NCBI RefSeq assembly: GCF_002261215.1
Contig: NZ_NEVS01000004.1
Coordinates: 1,612,001-1,676,000, forward strand
From: Bordetella genomosp. 11
Lineage (GTDB): Bacteria; Pseudomonadota; Gammaproteobacteria; Burkholderiales; Burkholderiaceae_B
Direction of reading: 5' to 3'
DNA length: 64,000 nt
The translations under genes and the position numbers were made by a program. Position 1 is the first letter of the stretch, and every line of letters begins with the position of its first letter. The notes beneath the pieces were generated by a model. That model was not told the DNA's origin, searched no databases, and was given only the letters and a program-made list of their open reading frames with translations. Positions 25,966 through 34,111 of the stretch are shown here, in pieces.

Positions 25966-26862
25966 CTACGCCGCCCATGCGCGCGCTTTCGCGACCAGGA
26001 AATCGACCAGCGTACGGGTCGCCAGGGTCTGGTAGCGGTCCGGCATGCGCAACAGGAACATGCGCGTGCCGAAGACGCTCAGGCGCCAGTCCTGCAAGGC
26101 GGTGACCACCCGCCCTTGCGCCACATCGGGCCCGACGACATAGTCCGGCACCAGGCCCGCGCCCAGGCCGGCCAGGATGGCTTCGCGCAGGAACTGGAAG
26201 TTTTCCGAAGCCAGCGTCGGGTGCAGTGTCAGTTCGCGCCGCTCGGCGCCCTGATAGGCGGACACGCGCAGGTCGCGGCCGGCCACCGCCGAGGTAATCA
26301 CGGGCATGTCCGCCAGTTGCGCCAGGTTCGAGGGCAGCGGGTGGACGCGCGCGTAGTCGGCGGACGCGCACACGACGTAGCGGACTTGCGCCAATTCGAC
26401 CGCGACCATCTGCTGCGGGGGGTCGGACATGACGCGCACGGCCACATCCACTTCCTCGCGCAGAAGATCGTCGACCCGATTGTCGAACAACACATCCAGG
26501 GAAATGTCGGGATAAAGGCGCTTGAACTCGATCAGCCAGTCCGACATCACCATATGCCCGAAACCGGTGGGCAGGCTCAGCCGCAAGGCGCCGTGCAGGC
26601 CCTTGCCGAAAGCCGCGACGGTTTCGCGGGCGGCCAGTACTTCGTCGCGGATGACGCGGCCATGCCGATAAAGCCGCTGGCCGACTTCGGTCAGCTCGAC
26701 GCGGCGTGTCGTGCGCCGCATCAACTGCATGCCGACGGATTTCTCCATCTGCGCCAGGTGATAGCTGACATTGGCGCGGCTCATTTTCATATTGCGGGCG
26801 GCCAGGCTGAGATTGCCGGCCTCCACGATATCGACGAACAGCGCCAGGGAATGAGCGTCCAT
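25966..26862 (-). CDS. LysR-family transcriptional regulator
   Basis: The 298-aa protein has an N-terminal HTH (AGNLSLAARNMKMSRANVSY) and a CrgA-type effector domain. It is divergent from the acyl-CoA dehydrogenase, with dyads between the two genes, so it probably regulates that gene. The start codon 26862 is the only Met directly before the HTH; no strong ribosome site is visible. Confidence 0.83.
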   Translation of the reverse strand: MDAHSLALFVDIVEAGNLSLAARNMKMSRANVSYHLAQMEKSVGMQLMRRTTRRVELTEVGQRLYRHGRVIRDEVLAARETVAAFGKGLHGALRLSLPTGFGHMVMSDWLIEFKRLYPDISLDVLFDNRVDDLLREEVDVAVRVMSDPPQQMVAVELAQVRYVVCASADYARVHPLPSNLAQLADMPVITSAVAGRDLRVSAYQGAERRELTLHPTLASENFQFLREAILAGLGAGLVPDYVVGPDVAQGRVVTALQDWRLSVFGTRMFLLRMPDRYQTLATRTLVDFLVAKARAWAA

Positions 26863-26886
26863 ATGGGGTGATTGATAGGCGTTTAT

Positions 26887-26905
26887 TGTCAAGTCTGCTT
26901 TGACA
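26887..26905. promoter_or_regulatory. Candidate LysR operator (TGTCAA-N7-TTGACA dyad)
   Basis: TGTCAAGTCTGCTTTGACA forms an inverted repeat in the gap between the divergent LysR gene and the acyl-CoA dehydrogenase. A third TGTCAA half-site lies at 26928-26933. The spacing differs from the FNR/ANR pattern, so a LysR site is the better guess. Confidence 0.45.
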
Positions 26906-26979
26906 GACTGTTCGCATTCTTTGGGATTGTCAAGCCGTCGGCTTGGGAAAATAATACGTGGCTTACAAGGAGAGAAGCC

Positions 26980-28140
26980 ATGCCGCTCGATCAAGAGACC
27001 TTCCAGCTGCTCAAGGACAGCGTCCAGCGCTTCGTGCGGGAACGCCTGATGCCCGCCGAGGACGAGGTCGAGGACCAAGATGAAGTCCCCGCCGGGATCG
27101 TGAACGACATGAAGGAACTGGGCCTGTTCGGCCTCTCTATCCCCGAGGAGTACGGCGGCATCGGCCTGAGCCTGGCACAGGAGTGCGAAGTTGCCTACGA
27201 ACTGGGCCACACCGCCCTGGCCTTCCGGTCCGTGGTGGGCACCAATATCGGTATCGGTTCGCAGGGCATCCTGATGGACGGCACCGACGAACAGAAAGCC
27301 GGCTACCTGCCGCGCATCGCCAGCGGCGACCTGGTGGTCTCCTTCGCCCTGACCGAACCGGACGCCGGTTCGGACGCGGCATCGATCAAGACCCGGGGCG
27401 TCAAGGACGGCGAGGACTACCTGCTCAGCGGCACCAAGCGCTTCATCACCAACGCGCCCCGCGCGGGGGCGTTCACATTGATGGCGCGAACCGAAGGCCC
27501 GGGTGCCGGCGGTATCACGGCTTTCATCGTTCCCGCCGGCCTGCCCGGCCTGACCCTGGGCAAGCCCGACCGCAAGATGGGCCAGCGCGGCACCAAGACC
27601 TGCGACGTGAATCTGGACAATGTGCGCGTGCCGGCCGCCAACATCATCGGCGGCGTGCCCGGCAAGGGCTTCAAGACCGCCATGAAAGTGCTGGACCGCG
27701 GCCGCCTGCACATCTCCGCCGTCGCCTGCGGCATGGCCGACCGCATCCTGCGCGAAAGCATCGCCTATGCGCAGCAACGCAAGCAGTTCGGCCAACGCAT
27801 CGGCGACTTCCAGCTGGTCCAGGCCATGCTGGCCGACAGCCAGGCGGAACTATTGGCCGCGTGGTCGCTGGTGCGCGAGGCCGCGCGGCGCTACGACGCC
27901 AAGCCGTTCGGCGCCACGGATCCGGAAGTCAGCATGCAGGCCGCCTGCGCCAAGCTTTTCAGCACCGAAATGGTCGGCCGCGTCGCCGACCGCGGCGTGC
28001 AGGTCCACGGCGGTTCGGGCTATATCAGCGACTACAAGGTCGAACGCTTTTATCGCGACGTGCGCCTGCTTCGCCTGTACGAAGGCACCACGCAGATCCA
28101 GCAGCTGGTCATCGGCAAGCATTTGATGAAATCGGCCTGA
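26980..28140 (+). CDS. Acyl-CoA dehydrogenase
   Basis: The 386-aa FAD enzyme has family signatures FALTEPDAGSDAA and QVHGGSGYISDYKVERFYRD, and the catalytic Glu in LYEGTTQIQ. It oxidises an acyl-CoA to the 2-enoyl-CoA and passes electrons to ETF. The start follows AAGGAGAG. It stands alone behind a divergent LysR gene and ends in a strong hairpin. Chain-length specificity is not visible. Confidence 0.9.
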   Translation: MPLDQETFQLLKDSVQRFVRERLMPAEDEVEDQDEVPAGIVNDMKELGLFGLSIPEEYGGIGLSLAQECEVAYELGHTALAFRSVVGTNIGIGSQGILMDGTDEQKAGYLPRIASGDLVVSFALTEPDAGSDAASIKTRGVKDGEDYLLSGTKRFITNAPRAGAFTLMARTEGPGAGGITAFIVPAGLPGLTLGKPDRKMGQRGTKTCDVNLDNVRVPAANIIGGVPGKGFKTAMKVLDRGRLHISAVACGMADRILRESIAYAQQRKQFGQRIGDFQLVQAMLADSQAELLAAWSLVREAARRYDAKPFGATDPEVSMQAACAKLFSTEMVGRVADRGVQVHGGSGYISDYKVERFYRDVRLLRLYEGTTQIQQLVIGKHLMKSA

Positions 28141-28151
28141 CCGTGCGTCCC

Positions 28152-28201
28152 GCCGGCAGCGGCGCCATTCAAGGCAACGCCCCGATGGCGCCGCTGCCGG
28201 C
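28152..28201 (+). terminator. 17-bp perfect hairpin after acyl-CoA dehydrogenase
   Basis: Arms 28152-28168 and 28185-28201 are perfectly complementary over 17 bases with a 16-base loop. They lie 12 bases after the dehydrogenase stop. No T-run follows, so termination may need Rho, or the hairpin may protect the mRNA end. Confidence 0.6.
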
Positions 28202-28223
28202 CGGCCGCACGGTGCGGGACACG

Positions 28224-28237
28224 TTGACCTGCGTCAA
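28224..28237. promoter_or_regulatory. FNR/ANR-type box upstream of MgtC/DUF4010 gene
   Basis: TTGACCTGCGTCAA fits TTGAY-N4-RTCAA. Its centre is about 86 bases before the start codon of the membrane protein at 28317, similar to the spacing at several other sites in the window. Confidence 0.6.
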
Positions 28238-28316
28238 CGGCGGCTTTCCGGACATTGCGATACTTGGGGACCGGCCCTCCAGGGGGACTAAGGCCGGCTT
28301 TTCCAGGGTGGACGGC

Positions 28317-29558
28317 ATGACCGGGACAATGTTGATCGGCCTGTCGGTCGCGCTGGGATGCGGTCTGCTGATCGGCATCGAGCGCGAGCGGCGCAAGGGC
28401 GACGGCGGCTACCAGGGGTATGCCGGTATCCGCAGCTTCGCCGTCACGGCGGTGACCGCGGCGCTGGCGCAGGCGCTGGCGCCCGCCCTGGTCGTCGTGG
28501 GCGCGGTGCTGATCGTCGCGCTCAGCGTGGCGTCCTATCTGCGGGACAAGTCGGGCGACATCGGCATCACCACCGAAGTCGCGCTGTTCGCGACTTACCT
28601 GCTGGGCGTCAACGCCATCGAGCGGCCGGCGATTTCCGCGGCGGGCGCGGTCGTCCTGGCGGGCCTGCTGTTCCTGCGCGAGCCCCTGCACCGGTTTTCC
28701 CAGGAGTTGCTGACCGCGGCCGAACTGCGCGACGGCCTGTTGCTGGCCGGCGCGGCGCTGATCGTTCTGCCGCTGATGCCCGACCGCGCCGAACCGCTGC
28801 TGCTGGGCGTCAACCCGCGCCGCCTCTGGGGCCTGGTGACATTGATCCTGGCATTGCAGGCGGCCGGCCATGTGGGATTGCGCGTGGGCGGCCCGCGCCT
28901 GGGCTTGCCGCTGTCGGGCTTCGTGTCCGGCTTCATTTCGAGTATCGCCACGATCGCGACGATGGGCGCCCGGTCGAAGAAACATCCGGCCTTGTCCGGC
29001 GCATGCGTATCGGGCGCGTCGCTCTCCAACGTCGCCACCTTCGTCTTCCTGATCGCCGTGGTCCTGGCCGTCTTCCCCTATGCCCTCGGCGCGCTGGCGC
29101 CAGCCCTGTTCAGCGGCCTCGCCGCGGCCATCGCCGTATCCGTCGTCAGCCTGTTGCGCTATCGCGACGAGACGGAGGCGGCCGCGCCCGCCGCCGAAGG
29201 CCGCGCCTTCGACCCTGTCCAGGCCATCGTGGTCGCCGTGCTGCTGACGGGCGTGACGGTGCTGGTGGTCTACGTCAACAGCGGCCTGGGCGAGCCCGGG
29301 GTGAACGTCATCGCCGCGCTCACGGGCATCGCCGACGTGCACGTGGCGGCCGGATCGATACTTTCCCTCTACGCCAATGGGGCACTCGAACCAGGCCATA
29401 TCGTGCTGCCCGTGCTGCTCGCGATCACCACGAATTCGATCAGCAAACTGGTCGCGGCCCTGGCCGGTGGCGGCCCGCGCTTCGGCGCGCGCATCGGCCT
29501 GGGCCTGGCCCTTATCCTGGCGGCGTTGTGGCTGCCCTACGTGCTGCTGCAGCGCTGA
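28317..29558 (+). CDS. MgtC/SapB-DUF4010 family membrane protein
   Basis: The 413-aa protein is very hydrophobic with about 11-12 helices. The N-terminal part resembles MgtC/SapB (GLLIGIERERRKGDGGYQGY, GIRSFAV) and the C-terminal part is the DUF4010 domain (GFISSIATIATMG, NSISKLVAALAGG). The molecular function of this fused family is not established; a transporter role is a guess. The start follows a GGTGGA-like site. An FNR/ANR box upstream suggests low-oxygen expression. Confidence 0.78.
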   Translation: MTGTMLIGLSVALGCGLLIGIERERRKGDGGYQGYAGIRSFAVTAVTAALAQALAPALVVVGAVLIVALSVASYLRDKSGDIGITTEVALFATYLLGVNAIERPAISAAGAVVLAGLLFLREPLHRFSQELLTAAELRDGLLLAGAALIVLPLMPDRAEPLLLGVNPRRLWGLVTLILALQAAGHVGLRVGGPRLGLPLSGFVSGFISSIATIATMGARSKKHPALSGACVSGASLSNVATFVFLIAVVLAVFPYALGALAPALFSGLAAAIAVSVVSLLRYRDETEAAAPAAEGRAFDPVQAIVVAVLLTGVTVLVVYVNSGLGEPGVNVIAALTGIADVHVAAGSILSLYANGALEPGHIVLPVLLAITTNSISKLVAALAGGGPRFGARIGLGLALILAALWLPYVLLQR

Positions 29559-29561
29559 GCG

Positions 29562-29587
29562 GACGGCCTCCCGCCATTCGGGCCGTC
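29562..29587. terminator. Weak hairpin between convergent genes
   Basis: GACGGCC and GGCCGTC pair around a 12-base loop in the 60-base gap between the convergent MgtC-type and PolX genes. No T-run is present. It could serve either direction. Confidence 0.3.
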
Positions 29588-29618
29588 ATGCCATACCGGG
29601 CGGGCCGCGCCGCGCCAT

Positions 29619-31382
29619 TTACGCCGCGCGGCGCTGGCGCGCGCCGCGTGTTTCCACCGGCGCGGGGCCGTGCCTGCGCCTGAGCAAGGGCAGCAGTGCG
29701 TCCAGGCTGCGGGTATTGACGACATCCGCGGCGGTCAGCCAGGCGCGACGCGCCTGGTCCACGCCGAAGCGCATGCAGGCGAAATCGTGCACCGAATGCG
29801 CATCGCTGGATATGGCGAGCCTGGCGCCTTTGCTGCGCGCCATGTGCGCATGGACATCGTTCAGGTCCAGCCGGCCCGGCTGCGCGTTCATCTCCAGGAT
29901 GCATCCCGAATGGGCGGCCGCCGAAGTGATGCGATCCATGTCCAGCGCGCAGGGCTCGCGTTCGCCGATCAGGCGCGCGGTGGGATGCGCCAGGATGGAC
30001 ACGTACGGATGGCGCATGGCGCGCAGCACGCGTTCGGTCTGCGCCTCGCGCGGCAGGTCGAGGAAGGAATGGACGGCCGCCACGACAAGGTCCAGGCGCG
30101 AAAGGATGGAATCGGGAAGATCCAGGCTGCCGTCCTTCAGGATATCGACTTCGATGCCCTTCAGGATACGGAACCCGCTGAACGATGCGTTCAGCGCATC
30201 GATCTCGCGGATCTGCCGCGCCACGTCGGCGGGGCGCAGGCCATGCGCCATCGCCACGCGCCGGCTGTGATCGGTCAAGGCCATGTAGGCGTAGCCGCGC
30301 GCGCGCGCCGCGGCGGCCATCTCGGCGATGCCGGCGGTGCCGTCCGTCCAGTCCGAATGCACGTGCAGATCGCCGCGCAGGTCCTCGAGCGCGACCAGGC
30401 GCGGCAGCGAGCGGGACTGCGCCAGCGCGATTTCTCCGCGGTCCTCGCGCATCTCGGGCGGAATATACGCCATGCCCAGCGCCTCGTAGACGCCCTCTTC
30501 GGTGGCGCCGGCGATGCGCGCGCTATCCTGGTCGAACAGCCCGTATTCGTTCAGCTTCCAGCCTTGCCGGCTGGCCAGCGCGCGCAAGGCGATGTTGTGG
30601 GCCTTGGAGCCGGTGAAGTACAGCAGCGCGGCGCCGTAGCTTTCGCCGGGCACCGCGCGGGCGTCGACCTGCAGCCCGGAGCGCAGGACGACGGTCGTGC
30701 GCGACGGGCCGTGGGCCAGGACCTCGGCCACGTTTTCATAGGCGATCAGCCGGTCGCCCACCGCCGCGCCATGCGCGGAGGTGACGAGGATATCCAGATC
30801 CCCCACGGTGTCGCGCCGCCGTCGATAGCTACCCGCGATCACGACCCGCCCGTTGCCGCGCAAATGCGCGGCCAGGGCTTCGGCTTCCTCCTCGGCGACC
30901 GACAGCTTGAAACGCTGCTCGGCCACCGGCTGCTCCAGGGCCTTGGCCAGCTTGCTTTGCACGGCCGCGCCCAGTCCGCGCACGTCGCGCAGTTGCCCGG
31001 CCTTCACGGCCCGCCGCAGATCGTCCAGCGTGCGGATATGCAAGGTATCGCACAGCAGTTTCACGCGCTTGGGGCCCAGCCCGGGAAGCGCCACCATTTT
31101 GCCGACGTCGCCCGGCATCGCCTGCGCGAACCGGTCGAGCACATCGAAATGCCCGGTCTTCACGATGGCGGCGATCCTGGCGGCCAGGTCCTTGCCGATG
31201 CCCGGCAGCTCGGACAGCGCCTGGCCCTCGGCGATCATCGCCCCGACGTTGCGCGGCAGGCTGTCCACGGTACGCGCCGCCCGCCGATAGGCCCGCGCCC
31301 GGAAGGGATTCTCGCCCGACACTTCCAGCAGGTCGGCCAGCTGGTCGAACATGGCGGCGATTTCACTGTTTTGAACCGGCAT
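29619..31382 (-). CDS. polX: DNA polymerase/3'-5' exonuclease, family X with PHP domain
   Basis: The 587-aa protein has an N-terminal helix-hairpin-helix region (ELPGIGKDLAARIAAIV, ALPGLGPKRVK), the Pol X nucleotidyltransferase motif GSYRRRRDTVGDLDILV, and a C-terminal PHP phosphoesterase (DLHVHSDWTDG, ALTDHS, EVDILKDGSLD, SSDAH). Bacterial PolX fills gaps and trims 3' ends in base excision repair. Length matches the family. The start follows AGGAG and trims a long upstream reading frame. Confidence 0.92.
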   Translation of the reverse strand: MPVQNSEIAAMFDQLADLLEVSGENPFRARAYRRAARTVDSLPRNVGAMIAEGQALSELPGIGKDLAARIAAIVKTGHFDVLDRFAQAMPGDVGKMVALPGLGPKRVKLLCDTLHIRTLDDLRRAVKAGQLRDVRGLGAAVQSKLAKALEQPVAEQRFKLSVAEEEAEALAAHLRGNGRVVIAGSYRRRRDTVGDLDILVTSAHGAAVGDRLIAYENVAEVLAHGPSRTTVVLRSGLQVDARAVPGESYGAALLYFTGSKAHNIALRALASRQGWKLNEYGLFDQDSARIAGATEEGVYEALGMAYIPPEMREDRGEIALAQSRSLPRLVALEDLRGDLHVHSDWTDGTAGIAEMAAAARARGYAYMALTDHSRRVAMAHGLRPADVARQIREIDALNASFSGFRILKGIEVDILKDGSLDLPDSILSRLDLVVAAVHSFLDLPREAQTERVLRAMRHPYVSILAHPTARLIGEREPCALDMDRITSAAAHSGCILEMNAQPGRLDLNDVHAHMARSKGARLAISSDAHSVHDFACMRFGVDQARRAWLTAADVVNTRSLDALLPLLRRRHGPAPVETRGARQRRAA

Positions 31383-31449
31383 GGCGGACTCCTGCGGATG
31401 GGCGCGGTCAGGCTTGGAACGGCGCATGACCGCGGATGGCATCGGGTGT

Positions 31450-31665
31450 TCAGGCATCGGAACGGGCGATCCAAGCGTCGCCGACCTTGACATAGGCACG
31501 CTTGACGGCCGCCCACGCGATGCGGTGCGCCGCCTCTTCCTGGCGCGGGTCGCCGGCATGGGCCAAGTAGGCATGGTTGAAGGCCGCCCGGTAGATGTCC
31601 TGGCCGTGGCCGGGCAAGGCGTGCCGTACCGGTGGAGGCAGATCCGCGTTGGTTGCATAGGGCAT
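31450..31665 (-). CDS. ChaB family protein
   Basis: The 71-aa protein follows the ChaB pattern: MPYATNADLPPPVRHALP, then GQDIYRAAFNHAYL and EEAAHRIAWAAVKRAYVK. ChaB was named for a role near the Ca2+/H+ antiporter ChaA; its function is uncertain. The start follows GAGG. It diverges from the ribonucleotide reductase gene with an FNR/ANR box between the two, and lies 67 bases before polX in the same direction. Confidence 0.85.
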   Translation of the reverse strand: MPYATNADLPPPVRHALPGHGQDIYRAAFNHAYLAHAGDPRQEEAAHRIAWAAVKRAYVKVGDAWIARSDA

Positions 31666-31728
31666 GATGTGCCTCCATCGAAGCCGCGCCTGATGTCACA
31701 GCATAGACAGCCGGCACGCCGGTCCGTC

Positions 31729-31742
31729 TTGACGCACGTCAA
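31729..31742. promoter_or_regulatory. FNR/ANR-type box between chaB-like gene and class II RNR
   Basis: TTGACGCACGTCAA is a perfect palindrome of the TTGAY-N4-RTCAA type. A -10-like TAAGAT lies at 31764-31769, about 31 bases from the box centre, as in class II FNR promoters. That places the start site near 31776 and supports the ribonucleotide reductase start at 31801 over an ATG at 31768. Confidence 0.72.
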
Positions 31743-31800
31743 GGCGCCGCTCGACGTCCCACCTAAGATGGTCTTCCGACGCTTCACCGATGGTGATGCC

Positions 31801-33573
31801 ATGACGGACGATGCCGAGCTCTCCGACCTGGTCTTTCGCGACCGCTACGCCCTGCCCGGCGAAGCCAGCCGGGCGGCGACTTTCCAGCGCGTCGCCGCGG
31901 CGCTGGCCGCCGTGGAAAAGGCATCGCAACGGCACGGCTACGCCGCGCTCTACGCCTATCACTTCATGCGCGGCGCCATCGGCGCCGGACGCATCATGGC
32001 CAACGCCGGCACCGCGCGCAACGGCACGATGGTGAACTGTTTCGTGCAGCCGGCCGCGATGCCGGGCCTGCCCTTCCCGGCCGCCGTCGATCCCGCGCTG
32101 GACCGCGCGGTACGGACCCTGGCGATGGGCGGCGGCATCGGCTACGACTTCACGCCGGTACCGCCGAAGAACGCCACGCACGGCGGCCCGTGCGGCGTCA
32201 TCGACCGCTATGACGCCGTTTGCCGCGCCCAGCTCCATCCCGATGGCCGGCCCGGCGCGCAGATGGCGGTGCTGGCCTGCGACCACCCGGACCTGCTGGA
32301 GTACATCGATGCCAAGCAAGGAAGGCGGCGGTGGCAGACCTTCAACGTATCCGTGGCCGCCACCGATGCGTTCCTGGGCGCGGTGGAGCGCGACGAGGCC
32401 TGGACCCTGCGCCATCCGTCGCCGCCGGTATCCGTAGCAGGCATGGCCGGCGCGGCGCCCGATGACGACGGCCGCCGGCCGCATGCCACGGTGCCGGCGC
32501 GCGAGGTGTGGGACAGGCTGACCCGCGCCGCCTGGCACAGCGGCGAGCCCGGCATCCTGTTCGTCGATACGATCAATGCGGCAAACAATCTGCACGCCAT
32601 CGAGACGCTGCGGGCCACGAATCCGTGCGGAGAGCAGCCGCTGCCGCCCTATGGCAGCTGCGTGCTGGGACCGATCAACGTGTCGCGCTACGTGCACTAT
32701 CCCTTCGGCCTGAGCGCGCGCGCCGTGTACGACTTCGTCGAACTGGGCCGCCGGGTCCGCGTGCAGGTCCGGCTGCTGGACAATGTGCTGGACCTGACGC
32801 GATGGCCGCTGGACGAGCACGCGGCCGAGGCTCGCGCCAAGCGGCGCATCGGCATCGGCATGACGGGCCTGGGCGACGCGCTGCTCATGATGGGGCTGCG
32901 CTACGATGACGAGGCAGGCCGGACGCTTGCCGCGGAGATCGCCCGCTGCATGCGCGATCACGCCTACCTGGCCTCCGCCGAGCTGGCCGGCGAGCGCGGC
33001 GCCTTTCCCTGCTACCGGCCGGAAAGTTTCCTGGACACCGCGCCGCCACGGCCCCCTTTTCCGCCGGACGTTCTGGCCGCGATCCGCCGTCACGGGTTGC
33101 GCAACAGCCATCTACTGTCCTTCGCCCCCGCCGGCAGCGTCAGCGTCGCGTTCTTCGACAATTGCTCCAGCGGTATCGAACCGCCCTATGCCTGGCGCTA
33201 TACCCGGCAGGTGCACCTTGGCCGGGAAGCGCCGCGCACCGTCGTGGCCGAGAACGCGGCCTGGCGCCTGTGGCAGCGCCTGAAAAACGGCCGTGCCGCG
33301 CCCCTGCCCGCGCATTTCCTGCAATCCGCGGAAATCCGCCCTGAAGACCATCTGGCCATGCTGACCACGCTGCAGCCCTGGGTCGATGCCGCGATTTCGA
33401 AGACGGTGCCGCTGCCGGCGAATTCCACCCCGGGCGACGTGGGCCGCCTGTTCCTGCACGCCTGGCACGCCGGCGCGAAGGGGCTGACGGTATTCCGTCC
33501 CGATCCGTCGATGCCGTCGCCGCTGGGCCCGAGCTGCCCGGGGCGGGAAACCCCGCCCGCGCAGCGGCTCTAG
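31801..33573 (+). CDS. nrdJ: Adenosylcobalamin-dependent (class II) ribonucleotide reductase
   Basis: The 590-aa enzyme carries the catalytic motif NPCGEQPLPPYGSC, with thiyl Cys276 and redox Cys287, plus the partner Cys80 in TMVNCFV. Class II enzymes use B12 instead of oxygen or a glycyl radical, so they work at any oxygen level. It lacks an ATP cone. The tail has only one Cys (SCPGRETPP) where a shuttle pair is normal. The start at 31801 follows GGTGA and lies after the predicted transcription start. An oxygen-responsive box suggests induction when class I enzyme fails. Confidence 0.88.
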   Translation: MTDDAELSDLVFRDRYALPGEASRAATFQRVAAALAAVEKASQRHGYAALYAYHFMRGAIGAGRIMANAGTARNGTMVNCFVQPAAMPGLPFPAAVDPALDRAVRTLAMGGGIGYDFTPVPPKNATHGGPCGVIDRYDAVCRAQLHPDGRPGAQMAVLACDHPDLLEYIDAKQGRRRWQTFNVSVAATDAFLGAVERDEAWTLRHPSPPVSVAGMAGAAPDDDGRRPHATVPAREVWDRLTRAAWHSGEPGILFVDTINAANNLHAIETLRATNPCGEQPLPPYGSCVLGPINVSRYVHYPFGLSARAVYDFVELGRRVRVQVRLLDNVLDLTRWPLDEHAAEARAKRRIGIGMTGLGDALLMMGLRYDDEAGRTLAAEIARCMRDHAYLASAELAGERGAFPCYRPESFLDTAPPRPPFPPDVLAAIRRHGLRNSHLLSFAPAGSVSVAFFDNCSSGIEPPYAWRYTRQVHLGREAPRTVVAENAAWRLWQRLKNGRAAPLPAHFLQSAEIRPEDHLAMLTTLQPWVDAAISKTVPLPANSTPGDVGRLFLHAWHAGAKGLTVFRPDPSMPSPLGPSCPGRETPPAQRL

Positions 33574-33585
33574 GCGGCGCACATC

Positions 33586-33599
33586 TTGACGGAGATCAA
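33586..33599. promoter_or_regulatory. FNR/ANR-type box upstream of usp
   Basis: TTGACGGAGATCAA lies 13 bases after the reductase stop, with its centre about 74 bases before the universal stress protein start. It implies that the usp gene has its own low-oxygen promoter. Confidence 0.7.
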
Positions 33600-33666
33600 G
33601 GAACCGCGCCCCGCCCGGCGCGAAAGTATGCGAAGTCGCACTCCGTCAACCCGCCTGGAGCTACTC

Positions 33667-34104
33667 ATGTTCAAACATCTGCTGATTCCCATCGACGGCT
33701 CCGAAGGCGCCTCGCGCGCCCTGCGGTATGCCTTGGCCCTGGCCCGCGACATGCAGGCCAAAGTGACCCTGTTCACGGCAACGGAACCCTTCCACATGCT
33801 ATCGGCCGAGGCCGAGCAGATCGAACGGGTGAAGGATGAGTACGACAAATACCAGCGCGATCGCGCCCGCGGCATGCTGGAAACGGCGCGGGAATTGGCC
33901 CAGCGCGAAGGGGTGGCGTGCGATGTCGTGCAGGTCGAGCACGAGCAGCCGTACGAAGCCATTATCGAAACGGCCCGGCGAGCCAACTGCGATGTCATCG
34001 CGATGGGCTCGCACGGCTACGGCGGCGTCAAGGCGCTGGTGCTGGGCAGCGTCACCCAGAAGGTGCTGACGCACTGCTCGATACCGGTACTGGTCTACCG
34101 CTAG
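33667..34104 (+). CDS. Universal stress protein (UspA family)
   Basis: The 145-aa single Usp domain starts FKHLLIPIDGSEGASRALRY and ends with the ATP-binding-type motif GSHGYGGVKALVLGSVTQKVL, so it probably binds ATP. The start follows GGAG. It is convergent with the NarX-type kinase, seven bases away. Anr-controlled Usp proteins in Pseudomonas support survival without oxygen; a similar role is inferred from the upstream box. Confidence 0.9.
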   Translation: MFKHLLIPIDGSEGASRALRYALALARDMQAKVTLFTATEPFHMLSAEAEQIERVKDEYDKYQRDRARGMLETARELAQREGVACDVVQVEHEQPYEAIIETARRANCDVIAMGSHGYGGVKALVLGSVTQKVLTHCSIPVLVYR

Positions 34105-34111
34105 GAGCGGA

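Noticed and set aside
26887..26933. Reading the TGTCAA/TTGACA repeats as an FNR/ANR box
   Set aside because: Half-site orientation and spacing do not fit TTGAY-N4-RTCAA. The adjacent divergent LysR gene makes a LysR operator more likely.
31768..31800. Earlier ATG start for the class II ribonucleotide reductase
   Set aside because: It lies upstream of the transcription start predicted from the FNR/ANR box and TAAGAT, and has no good ribosome site. 31801 is preferred.
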